Source: Sulfitobacter noctilucicola (GTDB lineage: Bacteria; Pseudomonadota; Alphaproteobacteria; Rhodobacterales; Rhodobacteraceae). Taken from it: DNA of 64,000 bases. Under the pieces are notes generated by a model. The model had not been told where the DNA came from and did not search any database. It saw only the letters and a list, made by a program, of their open reading frames with translations. Shown here one piece after another: positions 57,225-64,000 of the stretch. A program made the translations under genes and the position numbers. The DNA lies in contig NZ_JASD01000008.1 in NCBI RefSeq assembly GCF_000622385.1, positions 1,798,001-1,862,000 on the forward strand, in the 5' to 3' direction. The stretch's first letter is position 1. Every line of letters begins with the position of its first letter.

Positions 57225-58265
57225 CTAGCCCTCGTAGGCCCATTTGATCCAGCGTCCGTGGAAATCCGCGCGCCCCAGATTCAGCGTCAGATCACCGGGC
57301 CACAGCCGCAATGTCAGTGCCGCGCCGACTTTGCCTGTCGTATCTCCGTCAGTCTCCATTGACAGCCACGCAAGCGGGCGGTTTTTCGTAGCCTGTGCGC
57401 CAGCGGCCTCGATCACAGCGCGGCCGTGGGCCTGCACGGCGGCTGGGAAATACTGCCAGGCTACAGTGTGCTGAATAAGGTGCAAGCGTCCCTGAGGGGC
57501 ACGGGCCAGGCGGGGTGCGAGCCATTCAATTGCGTCTCCTTTGACAGGGCGCGTCGCATCAATAGACGCGGCGGCGCGGGTCATCTTCAGACGCTCCGGC
57601 TGGTCCGGCCAAAGGTAGGCGGTCAGGCGCAGCAGATGATCGCCGCGACTAGGGTCGAGCGGGTTAAGATCAACGCCGGCCCGATCCGCAATGGACGGGC
57701 TGGCATTGGGCGGTTTCGCACCTTCCCACTCCGGCGTCAGCAGCACGGATGGCACATTCATGCCAAAGCGGTCGCCGTCAATTTCCAGCGCGTAGTGATC
57801 CCAAAGCATGTTCAGCCCGCCGCTGGCACCAAGTTCGGACAGATGGATTGGCAGATTGAAATGTTGCAAGGCTACATGCGCGCCTGCAATCAGGGCGGCA
57901 GAGCGGCGCACTTCGTTGGTTTGGGGCGGACTGTCCGTCCAATCCAGCAGAAAGGCCTCGTGGGTGGTCAGAGCATTCAGGACACCGTCGCGCAGCGCGT
58001 CGTCCGTGGCTTTGTTCGGCGGGTAGAGTACAGCGAGCTCAGGCGCGGCATTGCTGAGCACCAATGCGTGCAGCCCACCCGCGATGCGCAGAGGCAACGA
58101 ATGACCCGCGGGTCCGATGTCACCTTCGAAACTTGAAAACTTGCGACCCAATGCGCTGTCGGTGGGCCAGCTCTCACTCAGGATACCCAAAAGCTGGCCC
58201 ATGAAAGGGCTACCCATGCGTGTGCAGGTGTCCGCTTGTGCCGCGAAGGCTTGTGACAGGTTCAT
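57225..58265 (-). CDS. DUF2332 family protein
   Basis: A 346-residue soluble protein. MNLSQAFAAQADTCTRMGSPFMGQLLGILSE, PLRIAGGLHALVLSNAAPELAVLYPP and LSELGASGGLNMLWDHYALE (about 140-160) match DUF2332; the ELGASGGLN segment looks like a nucleotide- or SAM-binding turn. Its start overlaps the pth stop by 4 bp (ATGA), indicating translational coupling with peptidyl-tRNA hydrolase. Function not established. Confidence 0.85.
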   Translation of the reverse strand: MNLSQAFAAQADTCTRMGSPFMGQLLGILSESWPTDSALGRKFSSFEGDIGPAGHSLPLRIAGGLHALVLSNAAPELAVLYPPNKATDDALRDGVLNALTTHEAFLLDWTDSPPQTNEVRRSAALIAGAHVALQHFNLPIHLSELGASGGLNMLWDHYALEIDGDRFGMNVPSVLLTPEWEGAKPPNASPSIADRAGVDLNPLDPSRGDHLLRLTAYLWPDQPERLKMTRAAASIDATRPVKGDAIEWLAPRLARAPQGRLHLIQHTVAWQYFPAAVQAHGRAVIEAAGAQATKNRPLAWLSMETDGDTTGKVGAALTLRLWPGDLTLNLGRADFHGRWIKWAYEG

Positions 58266-58954
58266 CTAAAGCGCTCCATCAGCTTTTGCATCGGTGATTT
58301 GGGGGCCTCTTCCGACAGGGCCTTGTCAACCGGGGCGGCAGCTTCTGGTTTGGGTTTGGGGCCTTTTGTGCCAGTGCCGGAACGGGGCGGATTAACCCGC
58401 ATCGCAACAGCATTGAGGAATTTGGCCGTATCCCATGCCACAAGTGCACTGGCCCCGTCGCTGATACCGCGCAATACATCGTCGAGCCAATCCTGATCTG
58501 CTTTGGGGAAGTCGCGCAGCACGTAGCCGGGCACGGCATCCTTGTGACCGGGATGGCCGACACCCAGCCGTACACGGTCATATTCCGGCCCTATGTGGGC
58601 GTGGATCGACCGCAAGCCGTTGTGGCCCGCATGTCCACCGCCGGATTTGCATTTGACCTTGCCGGGGGCGAGGTCGATCTCGTCATGCAGGACAATCACA
58701 TCCGAGGGGTCGAGCTTGTAAAAACGCATCGCCGCCTGCACCGACTGGCCTGAGTTGTTCATAAAGGTCTCTGGTTTTAGCAATACTGCACGATCTGTCC
58801 CGATGCGTCCTTCGGTGATGCTGCCCTGATGCTTGCCTTTCCACGGGCCAAAGCCATGATCCGACGCGATCTGGTCCAGCGCCATGAAACCGATGTTATG
58901 TCGGTTGCGCGCGTATTTATCACCCGGATTGCCAAGTCCCACGATCAGTTTCAT
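58262..58954 (-). CDS. pth: peptidyl-tRNA hydrolase
   Basis: Releases peptides from prematurely dropped peptidyl-tRNA. MKLIVGLGNPGDKYARNRHNIGFMALD carries the conserved Asn10 and catalytic His of the RHN motif; HDEIDLAPGKVKCKSGGGHAGHNGLRSI follows near residue 93. At 230 residues it is about 35 longer than E. coli Pth because of a Pro/Lys/Ala tail (after about residue 190), common in alphaproteobacteria. Downstream of rplY in the usual rplY-pth order. Confidence 0.95.
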   Translation of the reverse strand: MKLIVGLGNPGDKYARNRHNIGFMALDQIASDHGFGPWKGKHQGSITEGRIGTDRAVLLKPETFMNNSGQSVQAAMRFYKLDPSDVIVLHDEIDLAPGKVKCKSGGGHAGHNGLRSIHAHIGPEYDRVRLGVGHPGHKDAVPGYVLRDFPKADQDWLDDVLRGISDGASALVAWDTAKFLNAVAMRVNPPRSGTGTKGPKPKPEAAAPVDKALSEEAPKSPMQKLMERFR

Positions 58955-59078
58955 CAGACGTACTCCTGCTTCTTGTGTTCTGTTTAGCAGGCTTGGCGGA
59001 TGATCTAAATCCCTGCAACGATCATCCGTTGTACCGGTCGCGGTGCGCTGGAAAAGGACATCGCGACTGTCCTGAAAC

Positions 59079-59105
59079 GAAAAAGGGCCGCCTGATGGCG
59101 ACCCT
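59079..59105 (-). terminator. intrinsic terminator after rplY
   Basis: On the minus strand AGGGTCGCC pairs with GGCGGCCCT around ATCA, with one internal mismatch, followed by TTTTTCG. It starts about 28 bp beyond the rplY stop and separates it from pth. Confidence 0.85.
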
Positions 59106-59133
59106 CAATATCTTCGGTCCTGCAGGGCAGGCC

Positions 59134-59799
59134 TCAGTCGTCAGACTTCTCACCATCTGGTGGGCCCATCTCTGAGGTTGGAACCTCGTCTGCCGCTGTA
59201 TCTTCGTCATCATCATCCTGAGATGCGAGACCGGATGGTGCAGAAACCTGAGCGATCACAAAGTCGCGGTCGATCGTTGGCTTTGCGCCTTCTGGCAACT
59301 TCACATCGGAAATTGTCAGGCTGTCGCCGATCTCCAGCGCGGAGATGTCGATTACCAGGCTCTCGGGGATGTCTGCCGCAGTCACAACAAGTTCGACCTC
59401 GGGACGTACCAACGTCAGAACGCCACCTTTTTTGATGCCGGGAGCGACGTCTTCGCCCTCAACTTCAACGTTGATGAACAGGTTGATCTTTGTTGTGCGC
59501 TTGAGGCGCATGAAGTCGACGTGCGTTGGCAGGTCTTTAACAACGTGACGCTGAACATCGCGGCAGATAACGCGGACGTCATCGTGGCCTTCGACCTTCA
59601 TGTTGAACAAAGTCGCTTTAAAGCGGCCTTTGCGCAGCATTGTCAGCAGCTTGTTGAAATCAAGGTTGATCGGCAGCGGGTCAACATCACCACCAAAAAC
59701 GATACCTGGTACCATGCCATCACGGCGTGCCTGACGAGCGGCGCCCTTGCCTGTCCCCGTCCGTTCCTGGGCGATAAGATCTGGAATCTCTCCGGCCAT
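59134..59799 (-). CDS. rplY: 50S ribosomal protein L25/general stress protein Ctc
   Basis: Long-form L25 (CTC/TL5 type), 221 residues, binding 5S rRNA. The N-terminal L25 domain has [33 protein letters not shown]. The C-terminal beta domain has [27 protein letters not shown], then an acidic tail ([16 protein letters not shown]). It lies upstream of pth, the usual order. Confidence 0.95.
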   Translation of the reverse strand: MAGEIPDLIAQERTGTGKGAARQARRDGMVPGIVFGGDVDPLPINLDFNKLLTMLRKGRFKATLFNMKVEGHDDVRVICRDVQRHVVKDLPTHVDFMRLKRTTKINLFINVEVEGEDVAPGIKKGGVLTLVRPEVELVVTAADIPESLVIDISALEIGDSLTISDVKLPEGAKPTIDRDFVIAQVSAPSGLASQDDDDEDTAADEVPTSEMGPPDGEKSDD

Positions 59800-59948
59800 T
59801 TGTATTCTCCAATATGTAAGGGCGGGAATCCTCCAAGGCTGTATCCCCGCGTGAAGCGCTGCCTATAGAACGGTTTGTGCTTCGTGAAAAGACCAAATTC
59901 GCGCGACCACTCTTGGCAAGGGGTGCGGGCCGTGTCAGGGCTGATCGA

Positions 59949-61097
59949 ATGGGCCTGAAAACCGACATAATTCTATCGCGCCGACCGCTTGCCGGATTTG
60001 TCGCCATTGGACTTGCTTGGGCCACCTACTTTGCCCAGATGCCGGTAATCAAGGCGAATGTGGGCGCGTCCGATGGAGAATACGGATTTGCCATTCTGGT
60101 GTCCTCGCTGGGCGCGATTATGGCGATGTGGCTTGCCCCGATGTTCCTGCGCCTTTTCGGCAGCGTTGCGAGCAGTATCAGCATTGCTGTTATCGCTGTG
60201 GGGATGTTGGGGGCCGGTATTGCGCCTTCCATCCCCTTGCTTATCTGCGGGATGGCTTTTGCAGCTGTCGGTTCCGGCGTGGTGGACGTTCTGGCCAATG
60301 CAAGAATTTCGGAGATCGAGGCTGATGCCCGGCGTTCGCTGATGAACCTTAACCATGCGCTCTACAGTTTTGCATATGCCGGTGGTGCGCTTGTGACGGG
60401 TGCATTGCGAGAGGCAGGCTGGGCACCGACGTCCGTGTTTCTGCTCCTTGCATGCGCGCTAGTTGCCTTGGCGATTACCGCACGCGACCCCGCCGTGACG
60501 TTGCCGGAAAGCGGTGCGGCCGGAAAGATACAGACAGCGGCAATGCACCGGCTGGTTCTGTTGGCTGGTTTGGTCGTAATGATGGCGTTTCTGGCAGAAG
60601 CGGCGTCCGAGGGCTGGTCCGCACTTCACCTGGAGCGCACTCTTGGCGGCACGGCAGGCGAGGGCGCACTGGGACCGGCACTTCTGGGCCTGACCATGGG
60701 GATCGGCCGGCTGTTCGGGCACGGTCTTGCACGTGTTATCCGTGACACCACGCTGATGCTTCTGGCAACGGTTGTTTCCGCTTCGGGCATCCTGCTGGCT
60801 GGCGTCGCAGGCAGTGTCCCTATGGCACTGGCGGGCTTTGCACTGGCGGGTTTGGGCATTTCCGTGGTCGCGTCGCTTTCCCTTGCCCTGATCGGGCGCG
60901 TGGTGCCACCGGCGCAACGGCTTGCCGCGATCAGTCGCGCATCGGTAATCGGGTACGGTGCGTTCTTCTTCGGGCCGTCGCTGATGGGGTTGGTGGCTGA
61001 AGGCTTCGGCCTGCGCATGGCCTTTGTACTGGTGGCCGCCTTGCTGGCGGCAACAGCGCTGATCCTTGTCCCTATGCTGGCGCGTCGCTCCGCTTAA
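59949..61097 (+). CDS. MFS transporter
   Basis: A 382-residue membrane protein with about twelve helices. RPLAGFVAIGLAWATYFAQMPVIKANVG opens helix 1. A conserved Arg-poor loop between helices 2 and 3 contrasts with the usual MFS signature, so assignment to a subfamily (YbjJ-like/FucP-like) is uncertain. Start ATG at 59949. The last 26 bp overlap the convergent sulfotransferase-like gene. Confidence 0.85.
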   Translation: MGLKTDIILSRRPLAGFVAIGLAWATYFAQMPVIKANVGASDGEYGFAILVSSLGAIMAMWLAPMFLRLFGSVASSISIAVIAVGMLGAGIAPSIPLLICGMAFAAVGSGVVDVLANARISEIEADARRSLMNLNHALYSFAYAGGALVTGALREAGWAPTSVFLLLACALVALAITARDPAVTLPESGAAGKIQTAAMHRLVLLAGLVVMMAFLAEAASEGWSALHLERTLGGTAGEGALGPALLGLTMGIGRLFGHGLARVIRDTTLMLLATVVSASGILLAGVAGSVPMALAGFALAGLGISVVASLSLALIGRVVPPAQRLAAISRASVIGYGAFFFGPSLMGLVAEGFGLRMAFVLVAALLAATALILVPMLARRSA

Positions 61098-61698
61098 GGT
61101 GTCCATCCTTCGATCTTAGTTCATCGTAAAGGATGAAGTCAGCCGCACGGGCATCTTGCAATAGCGCAAGTGTCGTAGGCTCTAACGCCGCTCCTACCTT
61201 GGGGGATACGTTCCTGAGTGGTATCTCGACCGGATGCTGAAGATGTTCTGACAAGAACATCAGGAATGCTTCCTGTTCTTCGTAGGCGAATATGTGATCT
61301 GCCATCACCTGCGTTTTGCCGTCGGTCAGAAAATTGAACTGCCGTCCGATCTGCGCACGTTCCGGCGGGTCGTTGGAGACGACTTCACGCACAAACTGGT
61401 CAAAGCTGATGCCCTTGGTGCTTTGCGCTGTACCATCCAGACGCTCTTGACTGCGGTACTTGTACCAACTTCTGATCTGGTCCACCGGTTCGCGCATCAC
61501 AGCGACAGAGGCAGGACGAACACCGAAGGTATCCTCAAGAAACGGCGCGATCTTGTTGGCGTAGCGCAAGGCTGTGATGTGCTTGCGCCCTTTGGAAAAC
61601 ACGATTTCAGCCCGTGGTTTCAGCGCCATCTCAACGGCTGTCGTACCTGTCTTGGGTGTAGCCAGAAAGGTTATCTTGTGACGCAGGAATACGAGCAT
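61072..61698 (-). CDS. sulfotransferase-family-like protein
   Basis: A 208-residue protein. ITFLATPKTGTTAVEMAL (about 9-26) is a PAPS-binding 5'-phosphosulfate loop (PKTGTT), and VAVMREPVDQIRSWYKYRSQER near residue 65 matches the 3'-phosphate (RxPxxRxxS-like) segment of sulfotransferase family 2 proteins. Predicted to transfer sulfate to a sugar or lipid, or to be a related nucleotide-binding protein. Upstream of lldD's stop on the same strand. Confidence 0.75.
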   Translation of the reverse strand: MLVFLRHKITFLATPKTGTTAVEMALKPRAEIVFSKGRKHITALRYANKIAPFLEDTFGVRPASVAVMREPVDQIRSWYKYRSQERLDGTAQSTKGISFDQFVREVVSNDPPERAQIGRQFNFLTDGKTQVMADHIFAYEEQEAFLMFLSEHLQHPVEIPLRNVSPKVGAALEPTTLALLQDARAADFILYDELRSKDGHLKRSDAPA

Positions 61699-61718
61699 GG
61701 GCCAGACCTATCCCAGCC

Positions 61719-62888
61719 TCAGGTTTTCTGCCAGCGCCCGCCGAAATCTTCGGGAATAAGAAGGTTATGGCGGCCCAGATTTGCGACATTTGTCTCACCA
61801 CAAAGCGCCATTGTGGTGTCCAGCTCTTTTTGGATCACCTCTAGCGCTGTGGTCACACCCTTTTGCCCCATTGCGCCCAGTCCGTAAATGAACGCGCGCC
61901 CGATCATGGTGCCCTTGGCCCCCATCGCAAGGGCTTTCAGCACGTCCTGACCTGACCGGATGCCGCTATCAAGGTGCACTTCGACCTGATCGCCCACCGC
62001 ATCAAGGATTGAGGGCAGGGCGCTGATGGAGCTGACCGCTCCGTCCAGCTGCCGCCCGCCATGGTTCGATACAACAATGGCATCTGCACCGACATTGAGC
62101 GCCATCTTGGCGTCTTCCGCGTCAAGAATCCCTTTCAGGATGACCTTACCGCCCCATTGTTCCTTGAGCTTGGCGATCTTGGCCCAGTCGAGCGTCAGAT
62201 CGAACTGTTCCGCCGTCCATGCGCCCAGGCTGGATGCATCCGAAATGCCATCGACATGGCCCACGATGTTGCCGAATTCACGCCGCTTTGCCTGCAGCAT
62301 CTCGATGCCCCATGTCCATTTGGTCATCAGGTTTGCAATTGTCTTTGGTGTCAGTTTGGGTGGGGCGGACAACCCGTTCTTGAGATCCTTGTGCCGCTGA
62401 CCCAGAATTTGCAGATCAAGTGTGATGACAAGCGCCGAGCAATTGGCGTCCTTGGCGCGCTGGATCAGACGGCTGACATAATCGGCGTCCCGCATCGTAT
62501 AGAGCTGAAACCAGAACGGAGCGTTTGTCGCCTCTGCCACATCTTCGATAGAGTTGATGGACATCGTGGAAAGGGTGAAGGGCACACCGAATTCTTTAGC
62601 CGCTTTGGCTGCCTTTATTTCACCGTCCGCGTGTTGCATCCCTGTCAGCCCGACAGGGGCCAGTGCGACCGGCATCGCGACATCCTGACCAATCATCTGG
62701 CTCTTCGTGCTGCGGCCGGACATATCGACGGCAACCCGCTGGCGCAGGCGCAGCTTGTCAAAGTCCGATGTGTTCTCGCGAAAGGTCTGCTCGGTCCAGC
62801 TGCCGGATTCACAATAGTCGTAGAACATGCGGGGGACGCGACGCTCATAGATACGTTTCAGATCGCCGATGTTGGTGATGACGGGCAT
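61719..62888 (-). CDS. lldD: FMN-dependent L-lactate dehydrogenase/alpha-hydroxyacid oxidase
   Basis: A 389-residue TIM-barrel flavoprotein. ERRVPRMFYDYCESGSWTEQT is the N-terminal signature; ALAPVGLTGMQHADGEIKAAKAA, a conserved FMN region; KGILDAEDAKMALNVGADAIVVSNHGGRQLDGAVSS (about 248-285) carries the catalytic His and Arg of SNHGGRQLD. Probable role: membrane-linked oxidation of L-lactate; a related alpha-hydroxyacid such as glycolate cannot be excluded. Divergent from the nitroreductase-like gene. Confidence 0.93.
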   Translation of the reverse strand: MPVITNIGDLKRIYERRVPRMFYDYCESGSWTEQTFRENTSDFDKLRLRQRVAVDMSGRSTKSQMIGQDVAMPVALAPVGLTGMQHADGEIKAAKAAKEFGVPFTLSTMSINSIEDVAEATNAPFWFQLYTMRDADYVSRLIQRAKDANCSALVITLDLQILGQRHKDLKNGLSAPPKLTPKTIANLMTKWTWGIEMLQAKRREFGNIVGHVDGISDASSLGAWTAEQFDLTLDWAKIAKLKEQWGGKVILKGILDAEDAKMALNVGADAIVVSNHGGRQLDGAVSSISALPSILDAVGDQVEVHLDSGIRSGQDVLKALAMGAKGTMIGRAFIYGLGAMGQKGVTTALEVIQKELDTTMALCGETNVANLGRHNLLIPEDFGGRWQKT

Positions 62889-62956
62889 GAACAGCCTCCA
62901 TATTGGTCACGTTTGCTTACCAATCAGCGCGATTTGGGTCAATTCTATCTTTACTC

Positions 62957-63007
62957 TTGATTGGTGCAATATCGTACTATAATGCATTTGGTGCAATATC
63001 GCACTAA
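62957..63007 (+). promoter_or_regulatory. promoter with tandem dyad operators
   Basis: TTGATT (62957-62962) and TATAAT (62978-62983) form a promoter-like pair with a short 15-bp spacer. A dyad TTGGTGCAATATCGTACTAT (62961-62980) overlaps the spacer, and a better one, TTGGTGCAATATCGCACTAA (62988-63007), lies at the expected start site, 27 bp further. The second dyad is symmetric over 16 of 20 positions. It ends 14 bp before the ATG at 63021. This is a typical repressor layout. Confidence 0.6.
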
Positions 63008-63020
63008 ATGGAGATTCGAA

Positions 63021-64000
63021 ATGTCATTATCATGTAGAAAGGCGCTTTCCCTGATTGGCGGAGGTACTATTTTGGCCGCCGGGGCCTCTGCTGCCGGATT
63101 TCTTGCAACACGCACACCAGCCAAGGCGCAGGCCCCATGGGAGCTGGCAGGCAGCTACTCTGATCCGCGGAAGAATGCTCTGAGCTACGCCTTGCTGGCT
63201 CCGAATCCACATAATCTGCAACCTTGGCAGGTCGCGTTAGAGGGGGGTGACGCGCTCACATTGTCCCACGATGGTGTGCGAAACCTGCCGCATACTGATC
63301 CGGACGGACGCCAGATTAAGATTGGTATGGGCTGCTTTCTGGAACAGATGGTGATTGCGGCCAGCGCCGCAGGCTATGACGTTGATCTAACGCTCTTTCC
63401 TGAGGGACCAGCCGGCCCGATTGCACGTGCGGTCTTTGCCGAGGGCGCGCAAACGGATCCTTTAGCCGAACACATACTCGCACGCAGGTCTTGCAAGAAG
63501 CCCTTCACCGATCAGGCCGTTCCTGCCGCCCATGCAGAGGCCCTGCGGTCGCAGGTGGATGTCTATACCGACCCTGCCATGGTTGCGGCTATTCAGGAGT
63601 TGTCCTTTGACGCCTTTATGGTTGAGACACTGACACCAAGAACCATGAAAGAAAGCGTTGATCTCATGCGCATGGGCAAAGTGGAGATTAACGCGACGCC
63701 GGATGGCATCGACATGGGCGGTGCTTTTCTAGAGAGCCTGATGCTGACCGGAATGCTGAGCCGTGACGCACTGCTAGATCCCGACAATCCGGCGTTTTCG
63801 GGCGGTATCGACAGCTTCCGCGAGCTTATGCTTGCCACGCCTGCCTATGCTGTTCTGACAACGGCTGGAAATAACGCACTGGATCACATCGAGGCCGGGC
63901 GGCGCTGGCTGCGCCTTAATCTCACGACGACCGGAATGGGGCTTTCCTTGCACCCGATCAGTCAGGCCTTGCAGGAATACCCTGAAATGCAGGTACTATA
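63021..64000 (+). CDS. exported nitroreductase-like protein (Acg type), 3' end beyond window
   Basis: The first 326 codons of a protein. The N-terminus MSLSCRKALSLIGGGTILAAGASAAG looks like a Tat signal in which the twin arginines are replaced by Arg-Lys, cleaved near the AKAQA segment. The mature part has ALLAPNPHNLQPWQVAL near residue 55, a nitroreductase FMN-site-like motif, and YAVLTTAGNNALDHIEAGRRWLRLNL near residue 275, as in Acg-type nitroreductases. Substrate unknown. GGAG lies 10 bases before the ATG; the upstream dyads suggest repression. Confidence 0.75.
   Translation, partial: MSLSCRKALSLIGGGTILAAGASAAGFLATRTPAKAQAPWELAGSYSDPRKNALSYALLAPNPHNLQPWQVALEGGDALTLSHDGVRNLPHTDPDGRQIKIGMGCFLEQMVIAASAAGYDVDLTLFPEGPAGPIARAVFAEGAQTDPLAEHILARRSCKKPFTDQAVPAAHAEALRSQVDVYTDPAMVAAIQELSFDAFMVETLTPRTMKESVDLMRMGKVEINATPDGIDMGGAFLESLMLTGMLSRDALLDPDNPAFSGGIDSFRELMLATPAYAVLTTAGNNALDHIEAGRRWLRLNLTTTGMGLSLHPISQALQEYPEMQVL

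Overview
The window looks like a chromosomal segment of a marine Roseobacter-group alphaproteobacterium (Rhodobacteraceae). The reasons are the gene content and order (suc, sdh and mdh genes beside ethylmalonyl-CoA pathway genes), moderately high GC, LuxR/LuxI next to a CtrA-type box, and a GAAC-N7-GAAC (alphaproteobacterial LexA-type) box. No IS elements, CRISPR arrays, tRNA or rRNA genes were seen. Almost everything is core metabolism, packed in operons with many 1-8 bp overlaps.

Region 1 (1-11.3 kb, minus strand) is a long TCA operon read from sucC towards lpd: sucC, four small genes of unknown function, sucD, an FkbM-type methyltransferase, a DUF805 membrane protein, sucA, sucB (with two lipoyl domains), a MAPEG protein and lpd, which runs off the left edge. 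A pair of TGTGATCACA palindromes lies upstream of sucC. The same pair, with the same 21-bp spacing, lies upstream of sdhC.

Region 2 (11.3-14.7 kb) carries mcl1, an NnrU-like gene, a DUF1737 gene and mch (minus strand), followed by a highly structured intergenic stretch and a small secreted protein. Region 3 (14.7-23.5 kb) holds a TauE/SafE exporter, a two-PRC-barrel secreted protein, mdh, a von Willebrand-type protein, and sdhCDA-lipoprotein-FkbM-sdhB. Region 4 (23.5-33.3 kb) has an FAD dehydrogenase/DUF1989 pair, deoD, an H-NS-like protein, ecm, a bestrophin-like protein, an acyltransferase and ccr. Together ccr, ecm, mch and mcl1 are key enzymes of the ethylmalonyl-CoA route for C2 assimilation, and they feed the TCA genes next to them.

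Region 5 (33.4-35.2 kb) is a quorum-sensing module: a CtrA-type box, a 68-aa protein, LuxR and LuxI. Region 6 (35.2-44 kb) has a RecD-like helicase, an SDR, a TIGR02186/TauE pair and a four-gene BMP-type nucleoside ABC transporter. Region 7 (44-64 kb) is mostly housekeeping: rimI-tsaB-NifU-like, a universal stress protein, ilvE, an M48 protease, rimO, asmA-like, trpB, pth, rplY, an MFS gene and lldD. It ends in a partial nitroreductase-like gene whose promoter carries tandem operators.

The least explained parts are the accessory genes inserted inside the suc and sdh operons (including one FkbM methyltransferase in each), the shared paired operator, the structured RNA candidate at 14.2-14.3 kb, and a probable SOS-controlled repeat protein at 50 kb.
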